From: Thermococcus radiotolerans
GTDB taxonomy: Archaea; Methanobacteriota_B; Thermococci; Thermococcales; Thermococcaceae
Length of the DNA stretch: 64,000 bases
Assembly (NCBI RefSeq): GCF_002214565.1
Contig: NZ_CP015106.1
Location: forward strand, 496,001-560,000
Reading direction: 5' to 3'
Below are positions 34,399 to 43,739 of this stretch, in pieces. The translations under genes were made by a program, and so were the position numbers. A model generated the notes under the pieces. That model did no database searches. It was not told where the DNA came from and was given only the letters and a program-made list of their open reading frames with translations. The first letter of the stretch is position 1, and each line of letters begins with the position of its first letter.

Positions 34399-34408
34399 GT
34401 GACCGAAA

Positions 34409-35389
34409 ATGAAGAGGTTCCTAATCATCGTGATTATCCTGATTGGGACGTTGACACCCCTCACCAGCGCCGCTGAAGAAAAGCCGCTGGTTGTGGCCAG
34501 CATCGCACCTCTGGCGGCAATAGTTCAGGATGCGTTCGGTGATTCGGTGAATGTGGTCTACCTGATCCCGCCCGGTGCTGACCCTCACGAGTACCAGCTC
34601 ACGGCGAGTCAGATAGAGCTCCTGAGGAAGGCAAGCGTCATCGTGACGACTGGCGGCCATCTCCCGGTGGAGAAGAAGATAGCCGAGCTGAAGGCGGAGG
34701 GCACCATAACGGGTGAGACGCTCTTTCTTGAGGATTACAAACGCGAGGGCTTCAGGTATCTCCCGGAGTACTGGTACGGGAACAAGGACAATCCCCACGG
34801 CGTCTGGCTTGACCCCACGAACGCGCTGGCGATCGCAAGGGCCACCGAAAAAGCCCTGGAGAAAGCAGACCCCCTCAACGCCGAGACGTATCTGGCAGGA
34901 TACGAAGACTTCGAGGTGAGGGTGAGGACGATAATGGAGGCGTATCGCGTCCTCGTTGATGGGAACCACACCGCGGTGATCCAGATGCCCCCTGACCAGT
35001 ACGCTCTGGAATGGCTCGGAATCAAGGCAATCGCCTCGATAAAGCCGGAGGAAGAGGTGCCTGCCATAGGCGTGGATGAGCTCGTTCCCACCGCGGCCAA
35101 GGCGGACGTTGTGGTCTACGCCGTGGACAGCCCCGACCAGCTCAAAGACGCGGCGAGGGAGCTGTCCTCCAAGAGTGGGAAGCCGTCCGCCGAGATAAGG
35201 GTCTTCTGGAAGGACGAGCCGTACACCGAAGTTCTCAGGGAGAACAGCGCCGCGATAATCCGAGCCCTCGGAGGGAAGGCACCTGAGGAGGGGCCTGCGA
35301 CGAAGACCGATGTGAGCCGCTACGTTGCGGTCTCCCTCGTGGTTGGAATCGTTCTGGGGACGGCGTTGGGCGTAGTTCTCAAGAAGTGA
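34409..35389 (+). CDS. Metal ABC transporter substrate-binding protein (ZnuA-like)
   Basis: An N-terminal signal sequence precedes a cluster A-I metal-binding protein fold: VVASIAPLAAIVQD, the ligand motif GADPHEYQLT near residue 60, and HGVWLDPTNAL near 130. These proteins capture Zn2+ or Mn2+ for an ABC importer. The last 20 or so residues form a membrane helix (VAVSLVVGIVLGTALGVVLKK), so it is probably anchored at its C-terminus rather than by a lipid. No permease or ATPase gene is adjacent. The long His-rich loop of ZnuA is absent. Confidence 0.86.
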   Translation: MKRFLIIVIILIGTLTPLTSAAEEKPLVVASIAPLAAIVQDAFGDSVNVVYLIPPGADPHEYQLTASQIELLRKASVIVTTGGHLPVEKKIAELKAEGTITGETLFLEDYKREGFRYLPEYWYGNKDNPHGVWLDPTNALAIARATEKALEKADPLNAETYLAGYEDFEVRVRTIMEAYRVLVDGNHTAVIQMPPDQYALEWLGIKAIASIKPEEEVPAIGVDELVPTAAKADVVVYAVDSPDQLKDAARELSSKSGKPSAEIRVFWKDEPYTEVLRENSAAIIRALGGKAPEEGPATKTDVSRYVAVSLVVGIVLGTALGVVLKK

Positions 35390-35391
35390 CG

Positions 35392-35420
35392 CTTTTCTTT
35401 TTTGCAAAATTCAAAAGGGG
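35392..35420. terminator. Bidirectional T-rich terminator region
   Basis: A T-rich run (35393-35403) follows the znuA stop on the plus strand, and the opposite strand reads CCCCTTTTGAATTTTGC just after the convergent permease gene. Archaeal RNA polymerase terminates at such U-rich stretches. Confidence 0.5.
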
Positions 35421-35430
35421 AAAAGGGAGA

Positions 35431-36324
35431 TCACTCCCTCTTGTAGGGCCTTCCGTCCCACTTCGGCGGCCTGGCCTTGCCGATGATTCCCGCCACGATG
35501 ATGATGGTCATTATGTAGGGCAGCATGAGGATGAACTGCCCGGGGATTATGTGCTTCGGTGCCAGCCATGTGGCGAGGGCGTCGAAGAATCCGAAGAGCC
35601 AGCCACCTATCAGTGAGACTAGTGGGTTCCAGCCGCTGAAGACCATGTTGGCCAGCGCTATGAAACCCCTGCCTCCGGACATCGTCTTGTGAACCAGCCC
35701 GAGCCAGTCAACGCTCATGAAGGCTCCGCCGAGTCCCGCTAGGGCGTGTCCGTAGACCGTTGACCAGAACCTGTACTTCTCGACGTTTATACCCAGCGCA
35801 TCGGCGGCCTCCGGGTTCTCACCGACGGAGCGGACGCGCAGACCGAGCGGGGTCTTGAAGAGCACCCACCAGGTTACGATGGCTATCACGATGGTCACGA
35901 AGACCATCGGGCTCAGCTCGCCGTAGGGGGTCCTGATGTGCCACATCTGCGCATCGTCCGGGAGCTGGTGCTGCCCGGCGGTTCCCCAGTAGGCCAGTAT
36001 ACCGAAGGGAACCACACCAAGGGCCAGGAGGTTGATGCCTATACCCGGGATGACGTGGTCGCCCTTGAGGTAGACGGTGAGGGCGCCGTGGAGCATTCCG
36101 AGCAGGACGCCTACGAGTATTCCGCCAATGAGGCCAACGACGGCGTTGTGTGCAAGCTCAGCGAATATCGCGCCGAAGAATGCGCTCATCAGGAGAACGC
36201 CCTCGTAGCCGATGCTGACCACACCGGCGCGCTCGCTCCAGGCGGCCCCAACGCTGGTGAGCACTATCGGCACCATGGCCATGAGGGAGGTGAACAGTAT
36301 AGTGAGGACGTCACCAACGTTCAT
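35431..36324 (-). CDS. BMP-family ABC transporter permease 2 (nucleoside importer)
   Basis: This 297-residue permease with eight to ten helices matches the BPD_transp_2 family as found in nucleoside importers (NupQ-like): GVVSIGYEGVLLMSAFFGA and VRSVGENPEAADALGINV are diagnostic. It is the last gene of the operon and overlaps the other permease by four bases (ATGA), a translational coupling. With that partner it forms the membrane channel of the importer. Confidence 0.9.
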   Translation of the reverse strand: MNVGDVLTILFTSLMAMVPIVLTSVGAAWSERAGVVSIGYEGVLLMSAFFGAIFAELAHNAVVGLIGGILVGVLLGMLHGALTVYLKGDHVIPGIGINLLALGVVPFGILAYWGTAGQHQLPDDAQMWHIRTPYGELSPMVFVTIVIAIVTWWVLFKTPLGLRVRSVGENPEAADALGINVEKYRFWSTVYGHALAGLGGAFMSVDWLGLVHKTMSGGRGFIALANMVFSGWNPLVSLIGGWLFGFFDALATWLAPKHIIPGQFILMLPYIMTIIIVAGIIGKARPPKWDGRPYKRE

Positions 36325-37373
36325 TGGGCAGCCCCCCTGTGGATGGCTTTTCTAATCAGGTCGTACAGGCTCGGGATGGCAACGGTTATGACTATGATTC
36401 CCTGTATGACCTTGATGATTTCGAGCGGAACCTGTGCCTGTGCCTGCATCAGCGCCGTTCCAGCACGGAGCATTCCGAAGAATATTGCCGCGAGGATGAT
36501 TCCGAGCGGATGGTTCCTGCCGACCAAGGCGACACCGATACCGTCGAAACCGAAGCCGTAGATGTTCGCCCCTCCCTGGCTGATGGCATAGGTTGGACCC
36601 TCACCCATTATCTTCATGGCACCGCCCAGTCCGCTGAGCAGGCCACCGATGAGGAACGACCACATGACGGCCATCTTCGGGTTCATTCCGGCGTAGCGTG
36701 CGGCTTTCTCGTTCATTCCGCTGGCGCGCATTCCAAATCCCATGGTCGTGTGCCAGAGCAGGAAGTACGTCAGCAGTGCGGCGATTACCGCAATTATGAT
36801 GGCTATTGAAAGGCCGTAGCCGATTTCGGGGAGTCTAGCTGCCACCGGGATTCTGATGGTCTTGTTGGGGTCGTTGGGGTTGGCGTACGGCCCGACTATG
36901 AGCCAGAGCACGAAGAACCAGCCTATCCAGTTGAGCATTATCGTGGATATGACCTCGTGGACGCCGCGGTAGACCTTGAGAACCGCCGCTGGAAGCGCCC
37001 AGAGTGCTCCGAGGAGCATGCCCATGACGAGGCCGAAGAGCATATTGTCCCAGATGTTGGTGAATATCACCGCCGCTATGGCGCCGAAGTAGAAGGAGCC
37101 CTCAGCACCTATGTTGAATATTCCCGTCCTGGTGCCTATCGCGAAGGTCAGTGCCGTGAGCATTATCGGGGTTGCGTATCTGAGGGTCGAGGCTATTCCG
37201 TAGGTGCTTCCGAGGGCGCCCTGGAAGAGCCAGTAGTAGGCCTCGAAGGGGTTGTAGCCGAAAGCCAGGAGGACTATTGCACCTATGAGGAAACCGACGA
37301 ATATGGCTATAAGGCTCTCGATGAACGGACGGACGTTCAAGGATTTGATGAGCTCACTTCCTGATTTCTTCAT
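36321..37373 (-). CDS. BMP-family ABC transporter permease 1 (nucleoside importer)
   Basis: This 350-residue permease (NupP-like) has about ten membrane helices and the conserved GTRTGIFNIGAEGSFYFGAIAA and MRASGMNEKAARYAGMN regions typical of BPD_transp_2 permeases in nucleoside or ribose importers. Its start overlaps the end of the ATPase gene by 20 bases, and GGAGGTATCC is its ribosome site. It pairs with the shorter permease downstream. Confidence 0.9.
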   Translation of the reverse strand: MKKSGSELIKSLNVRPFIESLIAIFVGFLIGAIVLLAFGYNPFEAYYWLFQGALGSTYGIASTLRYATPIMLTALTFAIGTRTGIFNIGAEGSFYFGAIAAVIFTNIWDNMLFGLVMGMLLGALWALPAAVLKVYRGVHEVISTIMLNWIGWFFVLWLIVGPYANPNDPNKTIRIPVAARLPEIGYGLSIAIIIAVIAALLTYFLLWHTTMGFGMRASGMNEKAARYAGMNPKMAVMWSFLIGGLLSGLGGAMKIMGEGPTYAISQGGANIYGFGFDGIGVALVGRNHPLGIILAAIFFGMLRAGTALMQAQAQVPLEIIKVIQGIIVITVAIPSLYDLIRKAIHRGAAQ

Positions 37374-38892
37374 AGCGGATACCTCCCATCATCATACCGA
37401 TCTCTTCCGTGGTGACCTCTTCGGGCTTCACAATGCCCATGAACTCGCCCTCGTAGATTATTCCCATCCTGTCGCTGAGCTGGACAACCTCGTCGAGGTC
37501 TGCCGAGACGAGGAGAACGGCTTTGCCTTCGTTTCTGAGCTTCACGAGGTAGTTCCTGATGTATTCGGTTGAGGCGACGTCAACACCCCTCGTGGGCTGG
37601 GAAGCCACTATGAGCACGGGCTTCTTGCTGACCTCCCTGGCAACGATGAGCTTCTGCTGGTTGCCGCCGCTGAGGCTCTTGACCGGGGCGTCAACACCGG
37701 GGGCGACTATCTCGAACTCCTCTATGAGCCGTCCGGTGTGCTCTCTGGCCTTGTTCCAGTCTATCGTTCCCTTCCAGCGCTGGAACTCTTTCATCCACTG
37801 GAGACCGAGTATCGCGTTCTCCGTGACGGTCATGTTGAGTATCAGTCCCATGCGGGTTCTGTCCTCGGGGATGTGAGCCATTCCCGCCTCGTAGAGTTCC
37901 TTCGGGCTTCTACCAGTTATCTCCGCCCCATTCAAAATCACATGGCCTTTCTCAGGCCTCCTCAGTCCGGTTATGGCCTCGATGAGTTCCGTCTGACCGT
38001 TGCCCTCGACGCCGGCTATTCCGAATATCTCGCCGGCCCTTACCTCGAAGGACAGCCCCCTAACGGCGTCCTCGCCCCTGTCACCCTTGACCCAGAGGTC
38101 TTTGATCTCAAGTATAGGCTCCCCTGGCTCCTTGGGCGGCTTCTGTATCCTGAGAACCACATCCCTTCCAACCATCATCCTCGCGAGTAGCTGCGGCGTT
38201 GCCTCACTCGTGTTGACGGTTCCTATGACTTCGCCCTTCCTGATGACGGTGACACGATCGGTGAGCTCCATGACCTCGTTGAGCTTGTGGCTGATGAAGA
38301 TTATCGTCTTCCCCTCGGCCTTCAGCTTCTTGAGAACGGCGAAGAGCTCCTCGACCTCGAGGGGCGTCAGTACCGCCGTCGGCTCGTCGAGTATGAGGAC
38401 GTCAACGTCCCTGAAGAGCATCTTGAGGATTTCAATCCTCTGCTGGACTCCAACGGGCAGGTCCTCCACCGGGACGTCCAGGGGGACCTTGAAGTTCAGG
38501 TCCTCCATGAGCTTCTGAAGCTTCTCGGTGGCCCTATCAACATCAATCTTTGAAAACAGTCCGTGGCCCTCCATGCCAAGGATTATGTTGTGGAGGGCAT
38601 CGAAAACCTCAACGAGCGTGAAATGCTGATGAACCATACCGATGCCGTGAGCGATGGCATCGGAGGGGCTCTTGAACCTGACCTCCTCGCCCCTTATGAA
38701 GATTTTACCCGAGGTCGGATGGAGCATGCCGAAAAGGACCTTCATGAGGGTGGTCTTTCCGGCGCCGTTCTCACCGAGGAGACCCAAAATCTCGCCTTTA
38801 TACACGGTAAGGTCAACGCCCTTGAGGGCCTTAGTGCCGTCCGGATACACCTTGACGATTCCCTTCATCTCGATTATTGGCGTCCTCTCCAT
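37354..38892 (-). CDS. Nucleoside ABC importer ATP-binding protein (tandem)
   Basis: This 512-residue protein contains two ABC modules. The first has Walker A GLLGENGAGKTTLMK, Walker B VLILDEPTAVL and signature-region sequence LPVGVQQRIEI; the second has the degenerate Walker A GIAGVEGNGQTELIE and signature LSGGNQQKLIVARE. Such tandem proteins with one weak site are typical of sugar and nucleoside importers (NupO/RbsA type). It lies between the binding protein and two permeases, so it energises nucleoside uptake. Confidence 0.92.
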   Translation of the reverse strand: MERTPIIEMKGIVKVYPDGTKALKGVDLTVYKGEILGLLGENGAGKTTLMKVLFGMLHPTSGKIFIRGEEVRFKSPSDAIAHGIGMVHQHFTLVEVFDALHNIILGMEGHGLFSKIDVDRATEKLQKLMEDLNFKVPLDVPVEDLPVGVQQRIEILKMLFRDVDVLILDEPTAVLTPLEVEELFAVLKKLKAEGKTIIFISHKLNEVMELTDRVTVIRKGEVIGTVNTSEATPQLLARMMVGRDVVLRIQKPPKEPGEPILEIKDLWVKGDRGEDAVRGLSFEVRAGEIFGIAGVEGNGQTELIEAITGLRRPEKGHVILNGAEITGRSPKELYEAGMAHIPEDRTRMGLILNMTVTENAILGLQWMKEFQRWKGTIDWNKAREHTGRLIEEFEIVAPGVDAPVKSLSGGNQQKLIVAREVSKKPVLIVASQPTRGVDVASTEYIRNYLVKLRNEGKAVLLVSADLDEVVQLSDRMGIIYEGEFMGIVKPEEVTTEEIGMMMGGIRYEEIRK

Positions 38893-38936
38893 TGCAGCAC
38901 CCCCTTTTAAGTGGAGAAAAGAAAGGGGTTAAGAGC

Positions 38937-40166
38937 TCACTTGGCGAGCTCCATCATTTCCTGCCAGGTCTTGGCGGCGCGGACCTTCTCTATGCCTTCC
39001 TTGTCCATCGGAGCTGGGACCTTGATCACACCGGTGGTGATCTTGCCCTGAAGCTCCTTGACCGCGTCCCAGATCCAGTCGGGAACCTGGGCCCTGGTGT
39101 CCTCGAGGTACTTCTTGAGTTCGTCCTTGCTGTTGAAGCCGAGGTCCTTGAGCTTCTGCTTCTGGGTGTCCTCCGGGAGCGAGTCGAACATGGCCATAAC
39201 GTCGTCAACGCTGCTTATGCCGACACCGCCCTCCTTGAGGCCGAGCTCGACGATACCGCCCTTGAAGTTGCCCTCAACGGCATCCTTAACTGCGGTGTAG
39301 ACACCGACGTCAACACGCTTCATCATGCTGGCTATGATAACGCCTGGTTTGATCCAGTCCTGGGCGGAGTCAACACCGATGGCGAAGGGCGGACCCATCT
39401 TCTTGCCCTGGGAGTCAAGGACCTCTGAAACGGCGTCGAAGACACCGAGACCGGTTCCACCGGCGACCTGGTAGATGACCCACGCGCCCTGGGCGAGCTG
39501 GGCCCTGGCGGCCGCCTTACCCTTGGCGGCGTCGTTGAAGGTTCCGGTGTACTGGTAGATGACGTCTATGCTGACGTCCTTGCCCTCGTGCTTCTTGTAG
39601 TAGTCCTCGGCCCACTTGACACCGAAGCGGTAGCCGGCCTCGAACTTGTAGAGAACCGGTATCTCCATACCGAGAACAATGCCGACCTTGTCCTTGCCGC
39701 TGTTGGCCGCTATAAGGCCAGCGAGAGCACCGGCAAGGGCAGAACCTTCGTTCTCCTTGAAGAGGATGCTCATGACGTTGTCCTTGTCAGGGATGTAACC
39801 GTCGATGATGGCGAACTTCTGGTCCGGGTACTCGTCGGCAACCTGCTTGACGGCATCGGTCATCATGAAGCCGACGGCTATGATAACGAGGTACTTCTTC
39901 TGGCTTGCGAGGGTCTCAAGGTTCTTGACGTAGTCGTCCTCGCTGTTGCTCTGAAGTTCAACTAGGTCCAGGTTGAAGTCCTTCGCGGCCTTGGAAGCTC
40001 CGAGGTAGGCCATGTCGTTGAAGCTCAGGTCACCCCTGCCACCAACGTCGTAAACGATGGCAATGGCGCCCTTGGTGGATTCGTTCTCACCTGGAGAAAT
40101 GCAGCCGCTGGCCACTACACCGAGAGCCAAGAGGCCAATTAAAAACAAGCTAAACAGCTTCTTCAT
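38937..40166 (-). CDS. BMP-family substrate-binding lipoprotein
   Basis: A lipoprotein-like signal (FLIGLLALGVVASGC) with a likely lipid-modified Cys near residue 22 is followed by a BMP/Med domain: AIVYDVGGRGDLSFNDMAYLG, VGFMMTDAVKQVADEYPDQKFAIIDG and VGVYTAVKDAVEGNFKGG. BMP proteins bind purine or pyrimidine nucleosides. It is the first gene of the importer operon, separated by 44 bases from the ATPase. About 50 residues at the C-terminus exceed the usual family length. The TATA element is at 40209-40218. Confidence 0.92.
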   Translation of the reverse strand: MKKLFSLFLIGLLALGVVASGCISPGENESTKGAIAIVYDVGGRGDLSFNDMAYLGASKAAKDFNLDLVELQSNSEDDYVKNLETLASQKKYLVIIAVGFMMTDAVKQVADEYPDQKFAIIDGYIPDKDNVMSILFKENEGSALAGALAGLIAANSGKDKVGIVLGMEIPVLYKFEAGYRFGVKWAEDYYKKHEGKDVSIDVIYQYTGTFNDAAKGKAAARAQLAQGAWVIYQVAGGTGLGVFDAVSEVLDSQGKKMGPPFAIGVDSAQDWIKPGVIIASMMKRVDVGVYTAVKDAVEGNFKGGIVELGLKEGGVGISSVDDVMAMFDSLPEDTQKQKLKDLGFNSKDELKKYLEDTRAQVPDWIWDAVKELQGKITTGVIKVPAPMDKEGIEKVRAAKTWQEMMELAK

Positions 40167-40208
40167 GCTAACACCCCGCGAGTTTTCAAAGTTATACCCG
40201 TAAAGCGC

Positions 40209-40218
40209 AATATATACT
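40209..40218 (-). promoter_or_regulatory. TATA element of the nucleoside importer operon
   Basis: AGTATATATT on the minus strand lies about 43 bases upstream of the ATG at 40166, which has a GGGGTG ribosome site. The spacing predicts a leader of roughly 15-20 bases. Confidence 0.6.
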
Positions 40219-40289
40219 TTATGGTTCTCTGAAAGCCGAAAATTTGAGAAAGAATTTTAACCTTGGAGTAAAAGTTTTTTGTGATGACC

Positions 40290-40739
40290 ATGCTGAAGAA
40301 AATAGCCGAATTAAATTCGGGAGCGGTTTTAATTACCGGCGACGGGAAGAGACTTGCGAGAATATACCTGAACGCATGGGGAAAAGCAGGGAGGCGCATA
40401 CTTGCTGAGTATCTGCCGTTCCAGGTCGACGGTGACGTTTACATAGGCTCCCCCTTCGAGAGCGACGACTTCGAGGTGTACCTCATAGTCAACCCGCTCT
40501 CACGCTCCAAGGCGGAGAGGGAAAAGCTGAAGGACTGGCTGGGGGAGCACAGGGACAAGCTCGTTCTGCTCTATGAGCACAAGTACGTGAAGGACTCCAT
40601 AACCCGCTATGGGATAAGGGAATTCATCGATTATCTAATCGCTTACAAGAGGGAAACCGTTGGCTTCGAAAGGCTGGACGTCATGCGCCTTGAGAACGGG
40701 AGGGTAGTGGAGAGCAAGACCTACGTCCGGAGGTACTGA
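40290..40739 (+). CDS. Hypothetical protein, Thermococcales type
   Basis: This 149-residue soluble protein is alpha/beta in character. I do not recognise a family. It opens LKKIAELNSGAVLITGDGKRLARIYLNAWGKAGRR, where GDGKRLAR is basic and glycine-rich, and a later stretch (SRSKAEREKLKDWLGEHRDKLVLLYE) is a charged helix. ATG 40290 follows GTGATG at suitable spacing; GTG 40281 is an alternative. It is divergent from the nucleoside importer and precedes an sRNA and ftsY, with no functional hint from neighbours. Confidence 0.7.
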   Translation: MLKKIAELNSGAVLITGDGKRLARIYLNAWGKAGRRILAEYLPFQVDGDVYIGSPFESDDFEVYLIVNPLSRSKAEREKLKDWLGEHRDKLVLLYEHKYVKDSITRYGIREFIDYLIAYKRETVGFERLDVMRLENGRVVESKTYVRRY

Positions 40740-40769
40740 GTTTATAAGAGATAGAGCGGAGTTAAACCC

Positions 40770-40827
40770 GCCCGATGACGAGCGGTTTCGGGTCTGAGGT
40801 GTGATGACACCAGCTATCGCCGAGGGC
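40770..40827 (+). ncRNA. Box C/D guide sRNA
   Basis: A GCCC/GGGC closing stem (40770-40773 with 40824-40827) encloses box C ATGACGA (40775-40781), a 12-nt guide (40782-40793), box D' CTGA (40794-40797), a 3-nt spacer, box C' GTGATGA (40801-40807), a 12-nt guide (40808-40819) and box D CCGA (40820-40823). A TATA element TTTATAA lies at 40741-40747, about 25 bases upstream. The D guide CACCAGCTATCG is complementary to CGATAGCTGG, a conserved element of 23S rRNA; the D' guide GCGGTTTCGGGT fits a conserved GAAACCG-containing region. Exact targets need alignment to this organism's rRNA. Confidence 0.82.
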
Positions 40828-40837
40828 ACTTCATAAT

Positions 40838-40847
40838 TATTATATAG
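40838..40847 (+). promoter_or_regulatory. TATA element of ftsY
   Basis: ATTATTATATAGG (about 40836-40848) begins nine bases after the sRNA and lies about 35 bases before the ftsY ATG, so ftsY has its own promoter rather than relying on the sRNA transcript. Confidence 0.6.
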
Positions 40848-40878
40848 GCATAAGTCGCTCGCTCATGGGGTGGTAAAG

Positions 40879-41784
40879 ATGCTGGGAAAACTCAAGGAGA
40901 AGTTAGGCTCATTCGTGGACAAGGTCTCGCAGACTGAAATAAGCGAGAAGGACGTTGAAAACGCTCTCTGGGATCTGGAGATAGAGCTCCTCGAGGCTGA
41001 TGTCGCCCTCGAAACCGTTGAGGAACTCAAGGAGAGGATAAAGGAGAAGCTCGTCGGCCAGAAGGTCAAGATAGGAACGAACAAGAAGGCCCTGGTTGAG
41101 GAGGCCGTCCGTGAGGCCGTTCTTGAGGTCCTGACACCCGAGAAGAAAATAGACCTCCTTGAGCTGATAAAGTCCAAGGAGGAGAAGCCCTTCGTCATAG
41201 CCTTTGTGGGCTTCAACGGCTCCGGAAAGACGACCACCATAGCCAAGCTCGCCCACTGGCTCAAGAAGAACGGTCTCGGCGTCGTTATAGCTGCCAGCGA
41301 CACATTCCGCGCAGGGGCGATAGAGCAGGTCGAGGAGCACGCAAAGCGCGTCGGCGTCAAGGTCATCAAGCACTCCTACGGTGCCGATCCGGCTGCGGTT
41401 GCCTACGACGCGATCCAGCACGCCAAGGCCAGGGGACTTGATGTCGTCCTCATAGACACCGCCGGGAGGAACGAGCTGAACAGGAACCTCATGGACGAGA
41501 TGAAGAAGATAGCGCGCGTAACCAAGCCCGATCTGGTGATATTCGTCGGCGACAGTTTAGCCGGCAACTCCGTCGTCGAGCAGGCGAAGCAGTTCAACGA
41601 GGCGGTGAAGATCGACGGCGTAATCCTCACCAAGCTGGATGCGGACGCAAGGGGCGGCGCCGCTCTGAGCATAAGCCACGCCATCGGCGCGCCGATACTC
41701 TTCGTCGGCGTCGGTCAGGGCTACGACGATCTCAAGCCCTTCGACGAGAAGTGGTTCGTGAAGAGTATCTTTGGAGAGGCTTAG
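40879..41784 (+). CDS. ftsY: Signal recognition particle receptor FtsY
   Basis: FtsY receives the ribosome-SRP complex at the membrane and, with SRP54, hydrolyses GTP to hand nascent chains to the Sec channel. The N domain (1-95) is helical; the G domain shows [31 protein letters not shown] and [10 protein letters not shown]. The long acidic A domain of bacterial FtsY is absent, as usual in archaea. ATG 40879 follows GGGTGGT. The stop overlaps the convergent surE stop by four bases. Confidence 0.96.
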   Translation: MLGKLKEKLGSFVDKVSQTEISEKDVENALWDLEIELLEADVALETVEELKERIKEKLVGQKVKIGTNKKALVEEAVREAVLEVLTPEKKIDLLELIKSKEEKPFVIAFVGFNGSGKTTTIAKLAHWLKKNGLGVVIAASDTFRAGAIEQVEEHAKRVGVKVIKHSYGADPAAVAYDAIQHAKARGLDVVLIDTAGRNELNRNLMDEMKKIARVTKPDLVIFVGDSLAGNSVVEQAKQFNEAVKIDGVILTKLDADARGGAALSISHAIGAPILFVGVGQGYDDLKPFDEKWFVKSIFGEA

Positions 41785-42554
41785 AACAGCCTCTCAACTT
41801 CCCTTAAATCTACCCTCGCGGTCATGTCTATGTTTATCGGGGTCACACTGACTTTTCTCTCCACCTTCAGGGCGTAGGCATCCGTCCCGGGCTCGAACTC
41901 CCTGCATTTTCTGCCGACTATCCAGTAGTACGGGTTGCCCTTGGGGTCTATGCGCTCCTCGATCGTCGGCCGGTACATCCTGTGGGCAAGCCTCGTGACT
42001 GCTATCCCAGTCTCCTCGGTGGCATCGTCCGGAACGTTCACGTTGAGCATGTCGACGCCTTCGGGAAGACCATCCCTCAGAACGGCCCGCGCCACCTTCC
42101 TCAGGAAGTGAGAGGCTGTGGAGAAGTCAACCTCGCTTCCCTCGCCGAATTTGTACTTCTCCCGGCTGACCTCAAGGCTTATCGCTATGCTCGGAATCCC
42201 GTTGGTCGCCGCCTCTATGGCCGCTGAAGCAGTTCCCGAAACGGTTATCTCGGTGCTTAGGTTTTCTCCAAGGTTGATGCCGCTTATGGCCAGATTAAAG
42301 TCGGTGAAACGGGCCAGGGCGAATATTACACAGTCAGTTGGCGTTCCATCTATGCCATACGCTACCTTCGCCCCGGGAACGTCAACGAGCTTGGCCCTGA
42401 GGGGACGGTGAAGGGTCATGGCCCTTCCGCTGGCACTCCTCTGGAAGAGCGGCGCGACCACGTAAACCTCACCAAGGTCTTTCACGGCCTCGACAGCGGC
42501 TCGCAGCCCTTTGGAATAAATCCCGTCATCGTTCGTGATGAGTATCCTCGGCAT
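41781..42554 (-). CDS. surE: 5'/3'-nucleotidase SurE
   Basis: SurE is a metal-dependent phosphatase that removes phosphate from nucleoside monophosphates. Its metal site is visible as [12 protein letters not shown] at the N-terminus, with further ligands in [13 protein letters not shown] and [23 protein letters not shown]. The 257-residue length matches archaeal members. It is convergent with ftsY and overlaps it by four bases, and divergent from the RaSEA gene. Confidence 0.95.
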   Translation of the reverse strand: MPRILITNDDGIYSKGLRAAVEAVKDLGEVYVVAPLFQRSASGRAMTLHRPLRAKLVDVPGAKVAYGIDGTPTDCVIFALARFTDFNLAISGINLGENLSTEITVSGTASAAIEAATNGIPSIAISLEVSREKYKFGEGSEVDFSTASHFLRKVARAVLRDGLPEGVDMLNVNVPDDATEETGIAVTRLAHRMYRPTIEERIDPKGNPYYWIVGRKCREFEPGTDAYALKVERKVSVTPINIDMTARVDLREVERLF

Positions 42555-42614
42555 GGTTCTGGTTAATCCCTCACCTTTAAAAACCCTAACTTCCAGCGAG
42601 GCTTAGGTGAGAGA

Positions 42615-43589
42615 ATGACATACTGGACGAGCGAGGACAACGTCGCCGGGGAGCCCGGAACGGCACTTTTCATAATCCTGCCCACGATAGGCTGCTACCG
42701 CTTCAGGATCAATCAGGCCTGCTACATGTGCGCCTACCCAACGGCCGCGCCAAAGGTGAAGTGGAGCCAGGACGCCATAGTGAACTACGTCAAAGAGGCC
42801 CTCAAGAAAATCGAAGGCAAAAAGGGACCCTTCGCGGTCAGAATGTTCACCTCGGGCTCTTTCCTTGACAACGGAGAGCTTAAGCCCGAGACGAGGAGGA
42901 GAATCTTTGAGATTCTGGCCGCTCTGGATGAGGTCAGGGAGATAGTCATCGAGAGCCGGAGCGAGCTGGTCCGCTACGATGCCGTTAGAGAGCTGGCCGA
43001 GATAGTCCCGGACAAGCACTTCGAGGTCGCCATCGGCCTTGAGACGGCAAACGACGACATCGCCGATGTCTCAATCAACAAGGGCAACACCTTCGAGGAC
43101 TTCGTTAGGGCCGCGGAGATAACCCATGAAGCCGGAGCTAAGGTCAAAACCTACCTCCTGCTCAAGCCAATCTTCCTGAGCGAGAGGGACGGGATAAGGG
43201 ATGCGAAGGAGAGCATAATAAAGGCCGAGCCTTATACCGACACATTCTCGATCAACATAACCGATATTCAGAAGGGGACACTCTATGAGCGGCTCTGGGA
43301 GAAAAAGGAGTACCGCCCGCCGTGGCTCTGGAGCGCTGTTGAGGTTCTAATCTGGGCGAAGAAGCGCTTCCCGAACAAGAGGATCCTGAGCGACCCAGTT
43401 GGAGCGGGTTCAAAGCGCGGGCCACACAACTGCCTGACCGACTACGACCGGATCATAGGAAGGGCGATAAAGAAGTTCTCGGCGACTCAGGACATCAGTC
43501 ACATCGAGAACCTCAAGCCCGAGTGCCGTGAGAGGTGGGAGTACATAGTTGAGAACGGCCTCCTCGACTGGCAGCTGGTGACGTGGTGA
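42615..43589 (+). CDS. Archaeosine synthase partner RaSEA (radical SAM)
   Basis: RaSEA acts with ArcS to convert lysine-modified preQ0 at position 15 of tRNA into archaeosine through radical SAM chemistry. Cys27, Cys36 and Cys39 (GCYRFRINQACYMCAYP) form the unusual spaced cluster motif of this family. A TIM-barrel-like core follows (FTSGSFLDNGEL, EIVIESRSE, AIGLETANDDIADVSINKG). At 324 residues the length is normal. tgtA in the same window performs the earlier base exchange, but the two genes are about 29 kb apart. Confidence 0.9.
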   Translation: MTYWTSEDNVAGEPGTALFIILPTIGCYRFRINQACYMCAYPTAAPKVKWSQDAIVNYVKEALKKIEGKKGPFAVRMFTSGSFLDNGELKPETRRRIFEILAALDEVREIVIESRSELVRYDAVRELAEIVPDKHFEVAIGLETANDDIADVSINKGNTFEDFVRAAEITHEAGAKVKTYLLLKPIFLSERDGIRDAKESIIKAEPYTDTFSINITDIQKGTLYERLWEKKEYRPPWLWSAVEVLIWAKKRFPNKRILSDPVGAGSKRGPHNCLTDYDRIIGRAIKKFSATQDISHIENLKPECRERWEYIVENGLLDWQLVTW

Positions 43590-43688
43590 AGTTATTTCGC
43601 TTTTGAAAGAATTTTCATGCTTTCTTTTCGCCGGCCTTATAACGCCTCTCGTGATTCTTTGATGCTCATTTATGGGCCCTCACGAAAG

Positions 43689-43696
43689 CTTTAAAT
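43689..43696 (+). promoter_or_regulatory. TATA element of the 2-oxoacid oxidoreductase cluster
   Basis: CTTTAAAT lies about 50 bases before the ATG at 43740. All seven downstream genes touch or overlap, so this single promoter probably serves the whole cluster. Confidence 0.6.
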
Positions 43697-43739
43697 GTTG
43701 ACAAACGTAAAAGGGCTTAGCAAATCGCGGGTGATGCTT

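Noticed and set aside
40281-40312. GTGATGA and CCGA near the start of the hypothetical gene as a third C/D sRNA
   Set aside because: The internal CTGA is only five bases after box C and no second pair of boxes or closing stem fits.
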